Assembly: GCA_963785035.1 (NCBI GenBank)
Contig: CAWATG010000015.1
Location: 124,001-188,000 of the forward strand
Direction: 5' to 3'
Length of the DNA stretch: 64,000 nucleotides
DNA from: CAWATG01 sp963785035
GTDB taxonomy: Bacteria; Actinomycetota; Acidimicrobiia; IMCC26256; CAWATG01
This document shows positions 53,433 through 62,046 of this stretch, piece after piece (the first letter of the stretch is position 1; each line of letters starts with the position of its first letter). The notes under the pieces are model-generated. The model searched no databases. It saw only the letters and a list, made by a program, of their open reading frames with translations, and was not told the origin of the DNA. The position numbers and the translations under genes were made by a program.

Positions 53433-54585
53433 TCAGTTTCGTAGCGCCCTGAGGTCGTCGATCGTCTCGCGAAATGCGACGGCGAAACGGTCGATGTCGG
53501 CGGCGGTTGTGGGCCAGCCGACCGAGATACGCATCGAGCGTTGCGCGTCGACGCCCATCGCTTCGAGGACGGGCGACGGTGCCAACATCTCGCTCGAACA
53601 CGACGACCCCGAGTGCACTGCGACGCCGCGCCGATCGAGTCCCAGCAAGACGGGTTCGGCTTCGACGTCGCTGATGCCGAAGCACAGCACGTTCGGGAGT
53701 CGGCTCCCGCTGTTACCGAACTCGGTGTCACCGAAAATGGTGACACCGTCGACCGTCGAAAGGTCGTGCGCGGCGCGCGCTATGAGCTCGCGGTGTCGCG
53801 TCGCCTCGGCGTGGAGCAGATCGTCTTCGCAGAGTTCTGCGCACGCGGCGCCGAAGCCCACGATTGCTGCGACGTCTTCGATTCCTGCGCGCCGTGCGCG
53901 TTCTTGATCACCTCCGACGATGAAGGGATCGAGACGTAACCCCCGGCGGACGAGGAGTGCTCCGGCGCCTTTGGGGCCACCCATTGTGTGTGCAGTGATC
54001 GAACAGAGGTCGGCGCCGAGAGCTCGGAAGTCGAGGTCGACATGCCCAAGTGCTGCGCATGCGTCGATGTGTAGGAGAGCACGGCAAGCACCTGTCACGC
54101 TGCTCAGCGTGTCGATGACATGCATCGTGCCGACCTCATGATTGGCCAACTGAACACTCACGAGCGCGGTGTGGTCGTCGATCGCCGACGCGACTTCGTT
54201 TGGATCGATGCGACCGATGTGATCGACGCCGACGATCCTCAATGAAATACCGGTTCGTGTACATGCCTCGAGCACGGCAGTTTGCTCGACCGCGGTTGTC
54301 ACGATGTTTGCACTGGCGTTTGCTGCCGATCGCTTCGCCGCACCCCAGATTGCGGTGTTGATTGCTTCGGTGCCGCTTGCGGTGAAGACAACTTCGCGCG
54401 GGCGCGCATGCAGCAAGCGACGCAACGTGTTCGCGTGCCCTTTCGATCGCGACGCGCGTCACGAGACCCTCCTGGTGGAGGCGTCCCGGATCGCCGATGT
54501 GGTCGCGGAAGAAGGGCAACATCGCATCGAAGACCGATGGACGCAATGGCGTGTCCGATGCGTGGTCCAGGTAGGCGCGACTCAT
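53433..54585 (-). CDS. Cysteine desulfurase (IscS/NifS family), one frame break, unusual PLP-site residue
   Basis: About 384 residues. The N-terminus MSRAYLDHASDTPLRPSVFD starts at ATG 54585. Near 54415 one extra base (GCTTGCTG instead of GCTGCTG) breaks the frame, after which REVVFTASGTEAINTAIWGA, HIDACAALGHVDLDFRALGA and the cysteine loop VHSGSSCSSEMLAPSPVLEA follow. The position expected for the PLP-binding Lys (normally AHK before GGPKG) reads AHTMGGPKG. It would supply sulfur for the Fe-S genes around it if active. Convergent with nfuA. Confidence 0.8.
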
Positions 54586-54630
54586 GGACCCTGCGGTGTT
54601 GTCGGACACGCGGTCACGATGACCAGGCGG

Positions 54631-55458
54631 TTAGATACGGGTGATGCAATGCTCATCGCCATCGGGACGGCTTGCCTCGAACTCCGGCGATGCATCGCCA
54701 TAGAGCCCTGCGAGCATCCCGCGGATCATGCCGCGATCCACTGCGCAGACAACATGGGGAAATTTCGTCGCTGCCTCACCGAAAGGACAGCACTGCGAGA
54801 CAATGGCGTGTGTGTCGCCGTCGGTCTCGGCATGTGCCGCGAAGCCATGTGCAGTGAGCGCGTCAGCGACGACACTGAGTGCCGATCGCATCGATCGATG
54901 CCGTTCGTTCGGCCCCATATTCCGAGCGAGTGTCGCGCCGTAATCGAAACCGACTTCGTCGGCGAGCTGTGTGGCGCGCTCGGGACCGAGAAGGTCGAGC
55001 GCACGAGCGAGTAGTCCGCTGAGGATGTCATCTCGTCGTGGGGGAAAGTTCAACCCGGCTTCGGTGTCGCTGGCGCGGTATCGCTTCGAAGGTCGGCCTG
55101 CCGTGCGTGCCTCGGCCGGAGCATCCAAACCGGCGTCGGTTGTGGTCGTGGTGCGGGCAGCTTCGACGTAGAGGTACCCGCCACCGGTCAACTTCTCGAG
55201 ATGGTGGCGGGCAACGTTGGAATGGAGTTCGAAGCGTTGGGCAACCTCGCCCGCTGTAATGCCTGGGAGTCCGTCGCGGGTGGCGCCTCGGACGAACAGA
55301 TAGATGTCTCGCCTGGTCGGATCGCCGAATGCGCTGGTTACGGCGGTCACGGCCGCGCTGAATTCATCGGGAGTGAAATCTCTGTCGGTCGAACCGGCGC
55401 CAGCGGAGCCGCTCGCGATGGTGACCGCGACGGATGGTTGAGGGTCTCGAGGCGCCAT
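54631..55458 (-). CDS. SufR-like iron-sulfur-sensing transcriptional regulator
   Basis: 275 residues. N-terminal winged helix (FGDPTRRDIYLFVRGATRDG, ITAGEVAQRFELHSNVARHH, LEKLTGGGYLYVEAAR). The C-terminal domain has clustered cysteines for an Fe-S cluster: SQCCPFGEAATKFPHVVC and a last Cys in DGDEHCITRI. SufR represses Fe-S assembly genes when clusters are plentiful. It sits between a cysteine desulfurase gene and mrp, as expected. A TACAAT box six bases before ATG 55458 indicates a leaderless mRNA. Confidence 0.82.
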   Translation of the reverse strand: MAPRDPQPSVAVTIASGSAGAGSTDRDFTPDEFSAAVTAVTSAFGDPTRRDIYLFVRGATRDGLPGITAGEVAQRFELHSNVARHHLEKLTGGGYLYVEAARTTTTTDAGLDAPAEARTAGRPSKRYRASDTEAGLNFPPRRDDILSGLLARALDLLGPERATQLADEVGFDYGATLARNMGPNERHRSMRSALSVVADALTAHGFAAHAETDGDTHAIVSQCCPFGEAATKFPHVVCAVDRGMIRGMLAGLYGDASPEFEASRPDGDEHCITRI

Positions 55459-55470
55459 GGGGATATTGTA
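55459..55470 (-). promoter_or_regulatory. -10 element for a leaderless sufR-like transcript
   Basis: On the minus strand TACAAT (55470-55465) is followed by six bases and ATG 55458. The same 46-base gap serves the divergent mrp gene, so the regulator may control both. Confidence 0.6.
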
Positions 55471-55504
55471 CCTATGCACGTAGTGGAAATCGTCCGGAGG
55501 CACC

Positions 55505-56317
55505 ATGCCACCCACCCCCCGCAACAACCCCTTCACCGACTCGCGCACGCGGGTCCTGGCAATCGCGTCGGGCAAGGGCGGGGTGGGAAAGTCGTCGGTC
55601 ACCAGCAACCTTGCTGTGTGTCTCGCCGCGCAGGGCCACCGTGTGGCCTGTCTCGACGCTGATGTGTGGGGCTTTTCGATCCCACGCATGCTGGGTATCA
55701 CCTCCCAGCCTGAGGTCGTCGACGAAGTGATCATCCCGCCGTCGGCATACGGCGTCGAGGTCATCTCGATGGGATTCTTCGCCCGCGAAGACCAGCCGGT
55801 GGTTTGGCGCGGTCCGATGCTGCACAAGGCGCTGGAGCAGTTTCTGACGGACGTCGAGTGGGGCGAACCCGACTTTCTCGTGGTCGACATGCCGCCCGGC
55901 ACCGGCGACATCGCTCTGTCGATGGCCCAGTTTCTGCCGCGTGCCGAGGTCGTCGTGGTCACGACCCCTCAACCCGCAGCCCAGCGCGTTGCCCAGCGTG
56001 CCGCGTACATGGCGAAGCGTGTCAATCTCTCGGTTATCGGTGTGATCGAGAATATGTCGTACTTCCGAGGCGACGACAACAAGGCGTACGAGATCTTTGG
56101 CGCCGGCGGTGGGCAGGCCCTCGCGAGCGATCTAGAGGTCCCGTTGCTTGGACAGGTTCCGCTGGTGAGCGCGTTACGTGCCGGTGCCGACGAAGGAACG
56201 CCGATAGTGATCGGGTTTCCCGAGGACGAGTCGTCCGTGGCATTCCGTTCGATCGCCGCTCGCATCATGGAGTTGGCCCCACGCAAGGTGTACCACCCGG
56301 AACTCAAGATCACATAG
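55505..56317 (+). CDS. mrp: Mrp/ApbC-type P-loop ATPase for iron-sulfur cluster transfer
   Basis: 270 residues. Deviant Walker A ASGKGGVGKSS at about 21-31, DADVWGFSIPRML, VDMPPGTGDIALSMAQ and VIGVIENMSYF are diagnostic. The CxxC that bridges a cluster in many Mrp proteins is absent (FRGDDNKAYEIFGAGGG), as in some actinobacterial members. GGAGG precedes the ATG. Divergent from the SufR-like gene. Confidence 0.92.
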   Translation: MPPTPRNNPFTDSRTRVLAIASGKGGVGKSSVTSNLAVCLAAQGHRVACLDADVWGFSIPRMLGITSQPEVVDEVIIPPSAYGVEVISMGFFAREDQPVVWRGPMLHKALEQFLTDVEWGEPDFLVVDMPPGTGDIALSMAQFLPRAEVVVVTTPQPAAQRVAQRAAYMAKRVNLSVIGVIENMSYFRGDDNKAYEIFGAGGGQALASDLEVPLLGQVPLVSALRAGADEGTPIVIGFPEDESSVAFRSIAARIMELAPRKVYHPELKIT

Positions 56318-56422
56318 CCGGTACCGCTCGAGTGTCGTTGCGTACCGCAGGTGGCGGACGCTCTCGGCACTACGATGCTCGCCAGTTCACGCACCGTTGC
56401 CGAACCGAAGGAAACGCTTCTG

Positions 56423-56653
56423 ATGGAGATCAAGGTCGGGGTTGTCTACACAGCCAAGGAGCTCAGGGTCGAGACCGACGGAGACGTCGACGCCGCGGTC
56501 ACAAGCATCGAACAGGCCTTGAAGAAGGGCGACGCGGTCGTGTGGTTCAACGATGTCAGCGGCCGCAGGATCGGGATCCCATCCGACAAGATCGCGTACA
56601 TCGAGGTAGCTGAGAACGACGAAAACAAGCGAGTCGGGTTCGGCCGGGGATAA
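56423..56653 (+). CDS. DUF3107 family protein
   Basis: 76 residues from ATG 56423 (GAAGGAAA upstream): MEIKVGVVYTAKELRVETDG, VWFNDVSGRRIGIPSDKIAY, then IEVAENDENKRVGFGRG. This matches the short DUF3107 proteins common in actinobacteria, whose function is unknown. The frame is open upstream to 56351, but the family starts at MEIK. Confidence 0.85.
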   Translation: MEIKVGVVYTAKELRVETDGDVDAAVTSIEQALKKGDAVVWFNDVSGRRIGIPSDKIAYIEVAENDENKRVGFGRG

Positions 56654-56728
56654 CCCGGACGACCTTGCAGTGCCGACCCGAGTGGGTGGGTACCTCGTCG
56701 GTCAGGACCACCGTTAGCCTGGGAGGCA

Positions 56729-58201
56729 ATGGCAACCCTTCCCGAGCTCGCGCTCGCCCATACCTCGTGTGATATCGATGACATCGATCATCTGCGAACG
56801 CTCGCGGCGTCGTGGCGAATTCTCGCCGACCTCTGCTTCTCGGACCTGATGCTTCTGGCCCCTGTTTCGGGGGACGAAGGACACCGTTTCGTCGTGTTGG
56901 CTCAGGTCCGACCTACCACGGGGCAAACCTTGTACCCCAGGGACATGGTGGGAACGGTCATCGACGAGGTGCAGCGGCCGCTCCTCACGCGCGGTTGGAG
57001 GCTCGACGCGATCGTCGAGGGTGACGCGACGATCTTGGGAGGCAAAGAGCGCACGCGTTTGCAGTGCATTCCAGTGCGGAGCGGCGGAAAACTCCTGGCG
57101 CTCGTCGCTCGAGAGACCGCGATTGTGACCGGACGACGCCACGGCGAGCTCGAGCGGCATTACATCGAGACATTTGATCGATTCGCTCGCATGATCATGG
57201 AAGGCAGTTTCCCGTTTCCTCGGGAAGAAGTGATTTTCGAAGACGCACCACGGGTCGGCGACGGTGTCGTGGTACTCAATGAGGATCTTCGAATTCGCTT
57301 CGCCAGTCCGAACGCCGTGAGCTCGCTGCACCGGATGGGAATCCATGCTTACACCTCTGGGCTTCTGCTCTCCGAGATCGGATTCGACGAAAACGCGGTC
57401 CTTGCCGCTACGGGGGCCAAGCGTCCGGTGATCGAGGAAATCGAGCGGAGCAACGCGTCGATCCTGATGCGGGTCATTCCCCTGCTCGCCCAGGAACAGG
57501 TGGTCGGTGCGGTGGTGCTACTTCGCGATGTCACGGATCTGCGGCGTCGTGATCGCATGTTGCTGTCAAAGGACGCGACAATCCGCGAGATCCATCACCG
57601 GGTCAAGAACAACCTTCAGACCATTGCTGCGTTGTTGCGGTTGCAAGGTCGGAGGCTTTCGTCGCCGGAAGCACAACGAGCAATCGAAGAATCCGAGCGC
57701 CGTATTCGATCCATCGCGATTGTCCACGAGACGCTGTCGCGCGATGTCGCAGATGTCGTGGCCTTTGATGAGATCGTGCGGCCCCTCGTCAAAGTCGTCG
57801 AGGAATCTGTTGCGAATCCCGATGCATCGATCGACTTCGAGGTCAGAGGCAGTGCCGGTGAGATCCTCGGCGAAGTGGCCACACCGTTGGCCGTCGTGCT
57901 CAATGAACTGATGCAGAACGCAGTCGACCATGCGTTTCTGCGTAAGGAGGGTACGAACTACACGGGCCATGTGTGCGTCACGCTCGGGCGCCGTGCGGAC
58001 AAGATCATCATCGACGTCGAAGACGATGGGGTTGGACTACCAGACGGATTCGAACTCAACGCGGCCAAAGGCCTCGGTCTGTCGATTGTGCACACGCTCG
58101 TCACCAGTGAGCTTGGTGGTTCGATCGTGATGCAGAGTGACCACGGAACACATGTCCATATCGTGGTCCCCGCACGATCGAAGGGCACCGTCGACGTGTG
58201 A
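56729..58201 (+). CDS. pdtaS: Sensor histidine kinase, PdtaS-like (HisKA_2)
   Basis: 490 residues. Order: GAF-like N-terminal domain (about 1-150), PAS domain (about 165-270, NEDLRIRFASPNAVSSLHRM), HisKA_2 box IREIHHRVKNNLQTIAALLR near residue 288, and HATPase_c with LNELMQNAVDHAF, VEDDGVGLPDGF and KGLGLSIVHTLV. No membrane segment, so it is a soluble kinase as PdtaS. The partner ANTAR response regulator is not in the window. GGGAGG precedes the ATG. Confidence 0.9.
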   Translation: MATLPELALAHTSCDIDDIDHLRTLAASWRILADLCFSDLMLLAPVSGDEGHRFVVLAQVRPTTGQTLYPRDMVGTVIDEVQRPLLTRGWRLDAIVEGDATILGGKERTRLQCIPVRSGGKLLALVARETAIVTGRRHGELERHYIETFDRFARMIMEGSFPFPREEVIFEDAPRVGDGVVVLNEDLRIRFASPNAVSSLHRMGIHAYTSGLLLSEIGFDENAVLAATGAKRPVIEEIERSNASILMRVIPLLAQEQVVGAVVLLRDVTDLRRRDRMLLSKDATIREIHHRVKNNLQTIAALLRLQGRRLSSPEAQRAIEESERRIRSIAIVHETLSRDVADVVAFDEIVRPLVKVVEESVANPDASIDFEVRGSAGEILGEVATPLAVVLNELMQNAVDHAFLRKEGTNYTGHVCVTLGRRADKIIIDVEDDGVGLPDGFELNAAKGLGLSIVHTLVTSELGGSIVMQSDHGTHVHIVVPARSKGTVDV

Positions 58202-58214
58202 AGTTCAGCCGAAC

Positions 58215-58508
58215 TCAACCAGCGATGAAACGCTGCGCGGAGAGCCAGACCTTGCGAAGCTTTCGTCGTTCCTCTTCGGTCGTGCCACCCCAGATCCCGG
58301 CTTCCTGGTTCGTGGCGAGCGCAAACTCCAGGCAATCGCGTTGAGCAGGGCAAGTGGAACAGACACTGCGCGCGTGATTGATCGTCTGGAGAGCATTGCC
58401 GGTGCTTCCGACCGGGAAGAACAGGTCCGGACTCGAGTCCCGACAACGAGATCGGTGGCGCCATGCGTTGCTGTCCCATTCATGTGTCCGAATCCAAGTC
58501 AGTGCCAC
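58215..58508 (-). CDS. WhiB-family iron-sulfur transcription regulator
   Basis: 97 residues from GTG 58508 with GGAGG upstream. Four cluster cysteines Cys22, Cys50, Cys53 and Cys59 (RCRDSSPDLFFPVG, CSTCPAQRDC), then the turn GIWGGTTEEERRKLRK. Closest in pattern to WhiB1/WhiB2-type proteins. Binds sigma factor region 4 and DNA in response to redox or NO. Convergent with the histidine kinase, only 13 bases apart. Confidence 0.93.
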   Translation of the reverse strand: MALTWIRTHEWDSNAWRHRSRCRDSSPDLFFPVGSTGNALQTINHARSVCSTCPAQRDCLEFALATNQEAGIWGGTTEEERRKLRKVWLSAQRFIAG

Positions 58509-58712
58509 GAGGCCTCCGCCTACGATCGTTCAGGCGCACACGAGTAATCCCCTTGCGCGCAACGGACAAAGCACTTGAACCCCTTTGATGATCCCCCCGG
58601 GGCGAGCCCGCCACGCTACCGGTCACCCTGGTATTCCGCAAGGGTGTGACCTGCCCATTCGGGACGCGTCAGTGGTGGTCGCAGTGGACTCGCGGGCGAA
58701 TATCATCCAGCG

Positions 58713-59490
58713 ATGCCTGTAATGCCACTGGTTCTTGGACATCGCGGCGCTCCGACCGAGCGGCCTGAGAACACGCTGGCAGCATTTGCCCGTGCGCTGG
58801 AGGTCGGCGCCGACGGTGTGGAACTCGACGTTCGGCGTACACGAGATGACGTCTTGGTGATCCATCACGATCCGGTGGTCGCCGGACTTGGTGAGGACGG
58901 CGGGGCAGCGCCGATCATCGCACATACTTTCGCCGAGCTCCAGAGCCGTGCGAGTCATATTCCAACCTTGGAGCAGGCGCTCGATGTGTTGCGCGGCTCG
59001 CTCGTGAACATCGAGGTGAAGAATTCGCCGATCGAACCGGACTTCGATGTCGAACATCGTGCGGTGGCGGGGATCGTGGCATTGCTGGCAGAACGGCGGA
59101 ATCGCGATAGCGATGCGATGCGATGGCGATGGCGACCGAGATCGTGTCGTCGTGTCGTCGTTCAACCTTGCGACGATCGATCGGTGCCGCGCGCTGGATG
59201 GAACCGTTCCAACTGGTCTGTTGGCCTTGGCCGGGTTTGATCTTGCGGAGGCGCTCGAGACCGTCAACACGCACGGACATAGTGCGCTGCATCCGAATGT
59301 GGCGTCATTTGCCGATGGGATCGGCGCACGAACAGTGAGCGAGGCGGCGGCGCTGGGTGTTCTGGTCAACGTCTGGACGGTTGACTCGCGGGAGGATCTG
59401 ATCGCGCTCGGCGATGCCGGTGTGCACGCGGTGATCACCAATCATCCGGAGATCGCACGGCGCCTCTACGACGATCGTTACGCGTCTTGA
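58713..59490 (+). CDS. Glycerophosphodiester phosphodiesterase, one frame break in a short repeat
   Basis: GDPD motifs: LGHRGAPTERPENTLAAF (catalytic His-Arg), GADGVELDVRRTRDD, VIHHDPVVAG and, after the break, TVSEAAALGVLVNVWTVDSR. The frame changes within a run of GCGAT/GGCGAT units at about 59104-59135, after which VVVSSFNLATIDRCRAL continues in another frame. Hydrolyses glycerophosphodiesters. About 250 residues if the repeat is corrected. Confidence 0.82.
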
Positions 59491-59491
59491 G

Positions 59492-60460
59492 CTACGGAAC
59501 GACCAGCGCGAGGTCGTCGGGTTTCCAGGTGATTCGTAGCTTTTCGACCTCGCCCATGTAGTCGCCGTCTGCTTGCCACGGGAATGGCCTATCGCCGGCG
59601 ATTTCGAGCTCGTGAAGACCGCTGCGATGGGTCATCGTGTGGTGTCGGCGAACTAAACGCCCCGAGCTCAGCGCCGAGCCGGCAAGTCGCAGGAAGGTGG
59701 ATGCTCGCCTCGTACCGAAGCCGGTAAGGACCAAAGGGCGGTTCAGTGACGCATCCGGTGCAGTGACGATCGGTCGTGACCCGAAGTAGGTATAGGGACT
59801 CTGATTGCTCAGTGTTGCCATGATGCAGCCCGAAATGGTTTCGGTGTTGGTCTCGGCCTCGGGACCCGTGAGAGGCCGGAGGTGCTCAGGTGCCGAAATC
59901 GTGATGGTGAAACGTGGACGGGAGTGGTCGTACGCGCGGAACCATGTGTCGAGTGCGGCGAGAAGAAACATTGGGTGTGCGGCGTAGCGCTTGAGTGCCC
60001 ACGCCGTTGAGCGGCGCTCCACCTCTTGGACGACAGCGGCATCGAAGCCCACTCCCACATGGAAAAGGAATCGGCGTCCGTCGGCATCGCCGAGGCCGAT
60101 GCGCCGAATCGAATTTCGTTCGAGCGCGTCGAGAAGCTGCCCAGTTGCGTCGACCGCATCGCGGGCGACACCGATGGACCTTGCGAACACGTTGGTGGAT
60201 CCACCGGGTAGTGCAGCGAGCGCGGTGGCGCTGCCGGCAAGCCCATTCGCCGCCTCGTTGAGCGTTCCATCGCCGGCGAGTACGGCAACCACATCCATGC
60301 CGTCGAGTGCAGCGGCGTGCGCGAGGCGAGTTGCGTGCCCTCGTCTCGTGGTCACCGCGACCTCGAGGTCATAGTCGGCGCCGAGCGCCTTGCTGATGAC
60401 GACACGCTTACGCGGAGTGACCGACGATGCAGTGGCATTGACAATGAGCAGGATGCGCAC
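59492..60460 (-). CDS. Diacylglycerol kinase-family lipid kinase
   Basis: 322 residues from GTG 60460 (VRILLIVNATASS); ATG 60481 is possible but would overlap the divergent start. DAGK catalytic domain with VVAVLAGDGTLNEAANGLAG and LPGGSTNVFARSIG, and a C-terminal beta-sandwich. Actinobacterial members phosphorylate diacylglycerol or related lipids. Begins two bases after the convergent GDPD gene ends, both touching glycerolipid metabolism. Confidence 0.87.
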   Translation of the reverse strand: MRILLIVNATASSVTPRKRVVISKALGADYDLEVAVTTRRGHATRLAHAAALDGMDVVAVLAGDGTLNEAANGLAGSATALAALPGGSTNVFARSIGVARDAVDATGQLLDALERNSIRRIGLGDADGRRFLFHVGVGFDAAVVQEVERRSTAWALKRYAAHPMFLLAALDTWFRAYDHSRPRFTITISAPEHLRPLTGPEAETNTETISGCIMATLSNQSPYTYFGSRPIVTAPDASLNRPLVLTGFGTRRASTFLRLAGSALSSGRLVRRHHTMTHRSGLHELEIAGDRPFPWQADGDYMGEVEKLRITWKPDDLALVVP

Positions 60461-60479
60461 GTTGGGGCACAGTAGTGGC

Positions 60480-61227
60480 ATGTCGACCTCACGTAATGCC
60501 GACACGTTCGACTTGTTATGTCAGGAGATCGTCGCGTGTCGATCGTGTCCGCGGTTGGTCGCCTGGCGAGAGCAGGTCGCACGCGAGCGCCGAGCAGCGT
60601 TTTCCGACCAGCAGTACTGGGGCCGTCCCGTCCCTGGCTTTGGTGACCGTCATGGTCGGCTGATGGTGTTGGGACTGGCGCCGGCTGCACACGGCGCCAA
60701 TCGCACGGGGCGCATGTTCACCGGCGATCGGTCTGGCGACTGGCTCTACGCAGCGCTGAACCGAACCGGATTTGCCAATCAGGCAACATCGCTGGCTCGT
60801 GACGATGGTCTCGGCACTCGATGATGCCTTCGTATCGGCGAGCGTCCGATGTGCACCGCCGGCGAACAAGCCGTCGGTGCGTGAACGCGACGCGTGTCAG
60901 CCGTTCCTCGAACGGGAGTTGGCTTTGATGACCAACGTGCGCGTCATCGTCGCTCTTGGACAATTCGCGTTTGATGCGGCACGCCGCGTTCTCGAACTCC
61001 AGGGACAGCTCTGGCCCAAGCCGCGACCGCGGTTCGGTCATGGGGTGGAAGTGAGCGTCGGACGCTATGCCGTGCTTGGCTCGTATCACCCGAGTCAGCA
61101 GAACACCTTCACCGGTAAGCTGACCGAGCAAATGTTCGACTCGGTGTTCGTCCGTGCGCGGGTGCTGCTTGCCCAGCACCCGCGTGCTCCTCAGAGGAAC
61201 ATCGATGTCAACTCTCCGCCCGCGTAG
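60480..61227 (+). CDS. Uracil-DNA glycosylase family 5 (UdgB-like), one frame break
   Basis: About 249 residues. CQEIVACRSCPRLVAWREQV carries the first Fe-S cysteines. Motif 1 GLAPAAHGANRTGRMFTGDRSG and, after a one-base frame change near 60805, SVRCAPPANKPSVRERDACQ and motif 2 LGSYHPSQQNTFTGKL follow. Removes uracil and other deaminated bases from DNA. ATG 60480 shares the CATG with a potential start of the divergent lipid kinase. Confidence 0.85.
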
Positions 61228-61991
61228 ACACATGCCACGATCCCGAGGAGCGCGGCAACCTGCAGTCGCAGCGTTCGGTCGGTGGCGCGTAATGCCAGGT
61301 GCGCGCCGAGGCGAGCGCCTGGGATGACGGCGATCGAAAGCGGTATCGCGAAGGTCCAGTCGATGTCGCCGAGGGCCGTGTGGGTGATCGTTCCGGGGAT
61401 CGCAAGCACGCCGACACAAGCCAACGAGGTCCCAATCGATTCCTTGAGTGGCATCCGGATCCATTGGGAGAACGCAGGGACCAGGACGATGCCGCCACCG
61501 ACCCCGAGAAGTCCGCTGAGCCCTCCGGCGCCGAGTCCGGCCACGAGGAGCTTCCACGTCGCAGGCGCCACGCACGATGGCGCCTGGCTGGTAGTGGCGG
61601 CACTTGCAGGGCCTGAAGGGTCGGGGTCGGTGAGCATCCTTCGTGCGGTGTAGCCGACGAGGAACGCGGTGATCAGCATCAGGATGTGTCCGTCGCCGGG
61701 TACCGCGTGGGAGAGCAAGGAGCCCCCGATTGCTGCGAGGACGCCGGAGATGCTGATCAGCGCAACGGTGCGCCAGACGATGAGGCCACGGCGGTGGTAG
61801 GAGAGCGTCCCGCTCAGAGCGGAGGGGAGGATCGACGGCAGGGTCGAGCCGACGGCGTCGATCGGGCTGGCGCCCAGGGCTCGTATCGCCGGTGTGGAGA
61901 TGACGGCGCCGCCGACGCCGACCATTCCTGACAGGGTCCCGGTCGCGAGCCCGGCGACGAGCGTCAGCATGATTCGCACAACGTCTGGCAC
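61191..61991 (-). CDS. TauE/SafE family sulfite/organosulfonate exporter
   Basis: 266 residues, eight hydrophobic helices. The two halves each carry the family glycine motif: SGMVGVGGAVISTPAIRALG and SGLLGVGGGIVLVPAFSQWI. Such proteins move sulfite, sulfoacetate or similar anions across the membrane. GTG 61991 is chosen. Divergent from dapA; its end overlaps the glycosylase gene by 37 bases. Confidence 0.88.
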   Translation of the reverse strand: MPDVVRIMLTLVAGLATGTLSGMVGVGGAVISTPAIRALGASPIDAVGSTLPSILPSALSGTLSYHRRGLIVWRTVALISISGVLAAIGGSLLSHAVPGDGHILMLITAFLVGYTARRMLTDPDPSGPASAATTSQAPSCVAPATWKLLVAGLGAGGLSGLLGVGGGIVLVPAFSQWIRMPLKESIGTSLACVGVLAIPGTITHTALGDIDWTFAIPLSIAVIPGARLGAHLALRATDRTLRLQVAALLGIVACVYAGGELTSMFL

Positions 61992-62030
61992 GGCGCCCAC
62001 GCTACCGGTGGGCCCATGGTCGTACGACAC

Positions 62031-62046
62031 GGTTACCCTGGTAACC
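62031..62046 (+). promoter_or_regulatory. Perfect inverted repeat overlapping a -10 element directly before dapA
   Basis: GGTTACC (62031-62037), two bases, GGTAACC (62040-62046), then ATG 62047. Within it TACCCT at 62034-62039 ends seven bases before the ATG, fitting a leaderless promoter. A repressor bound here would block transcription. Confidence 0.5.
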
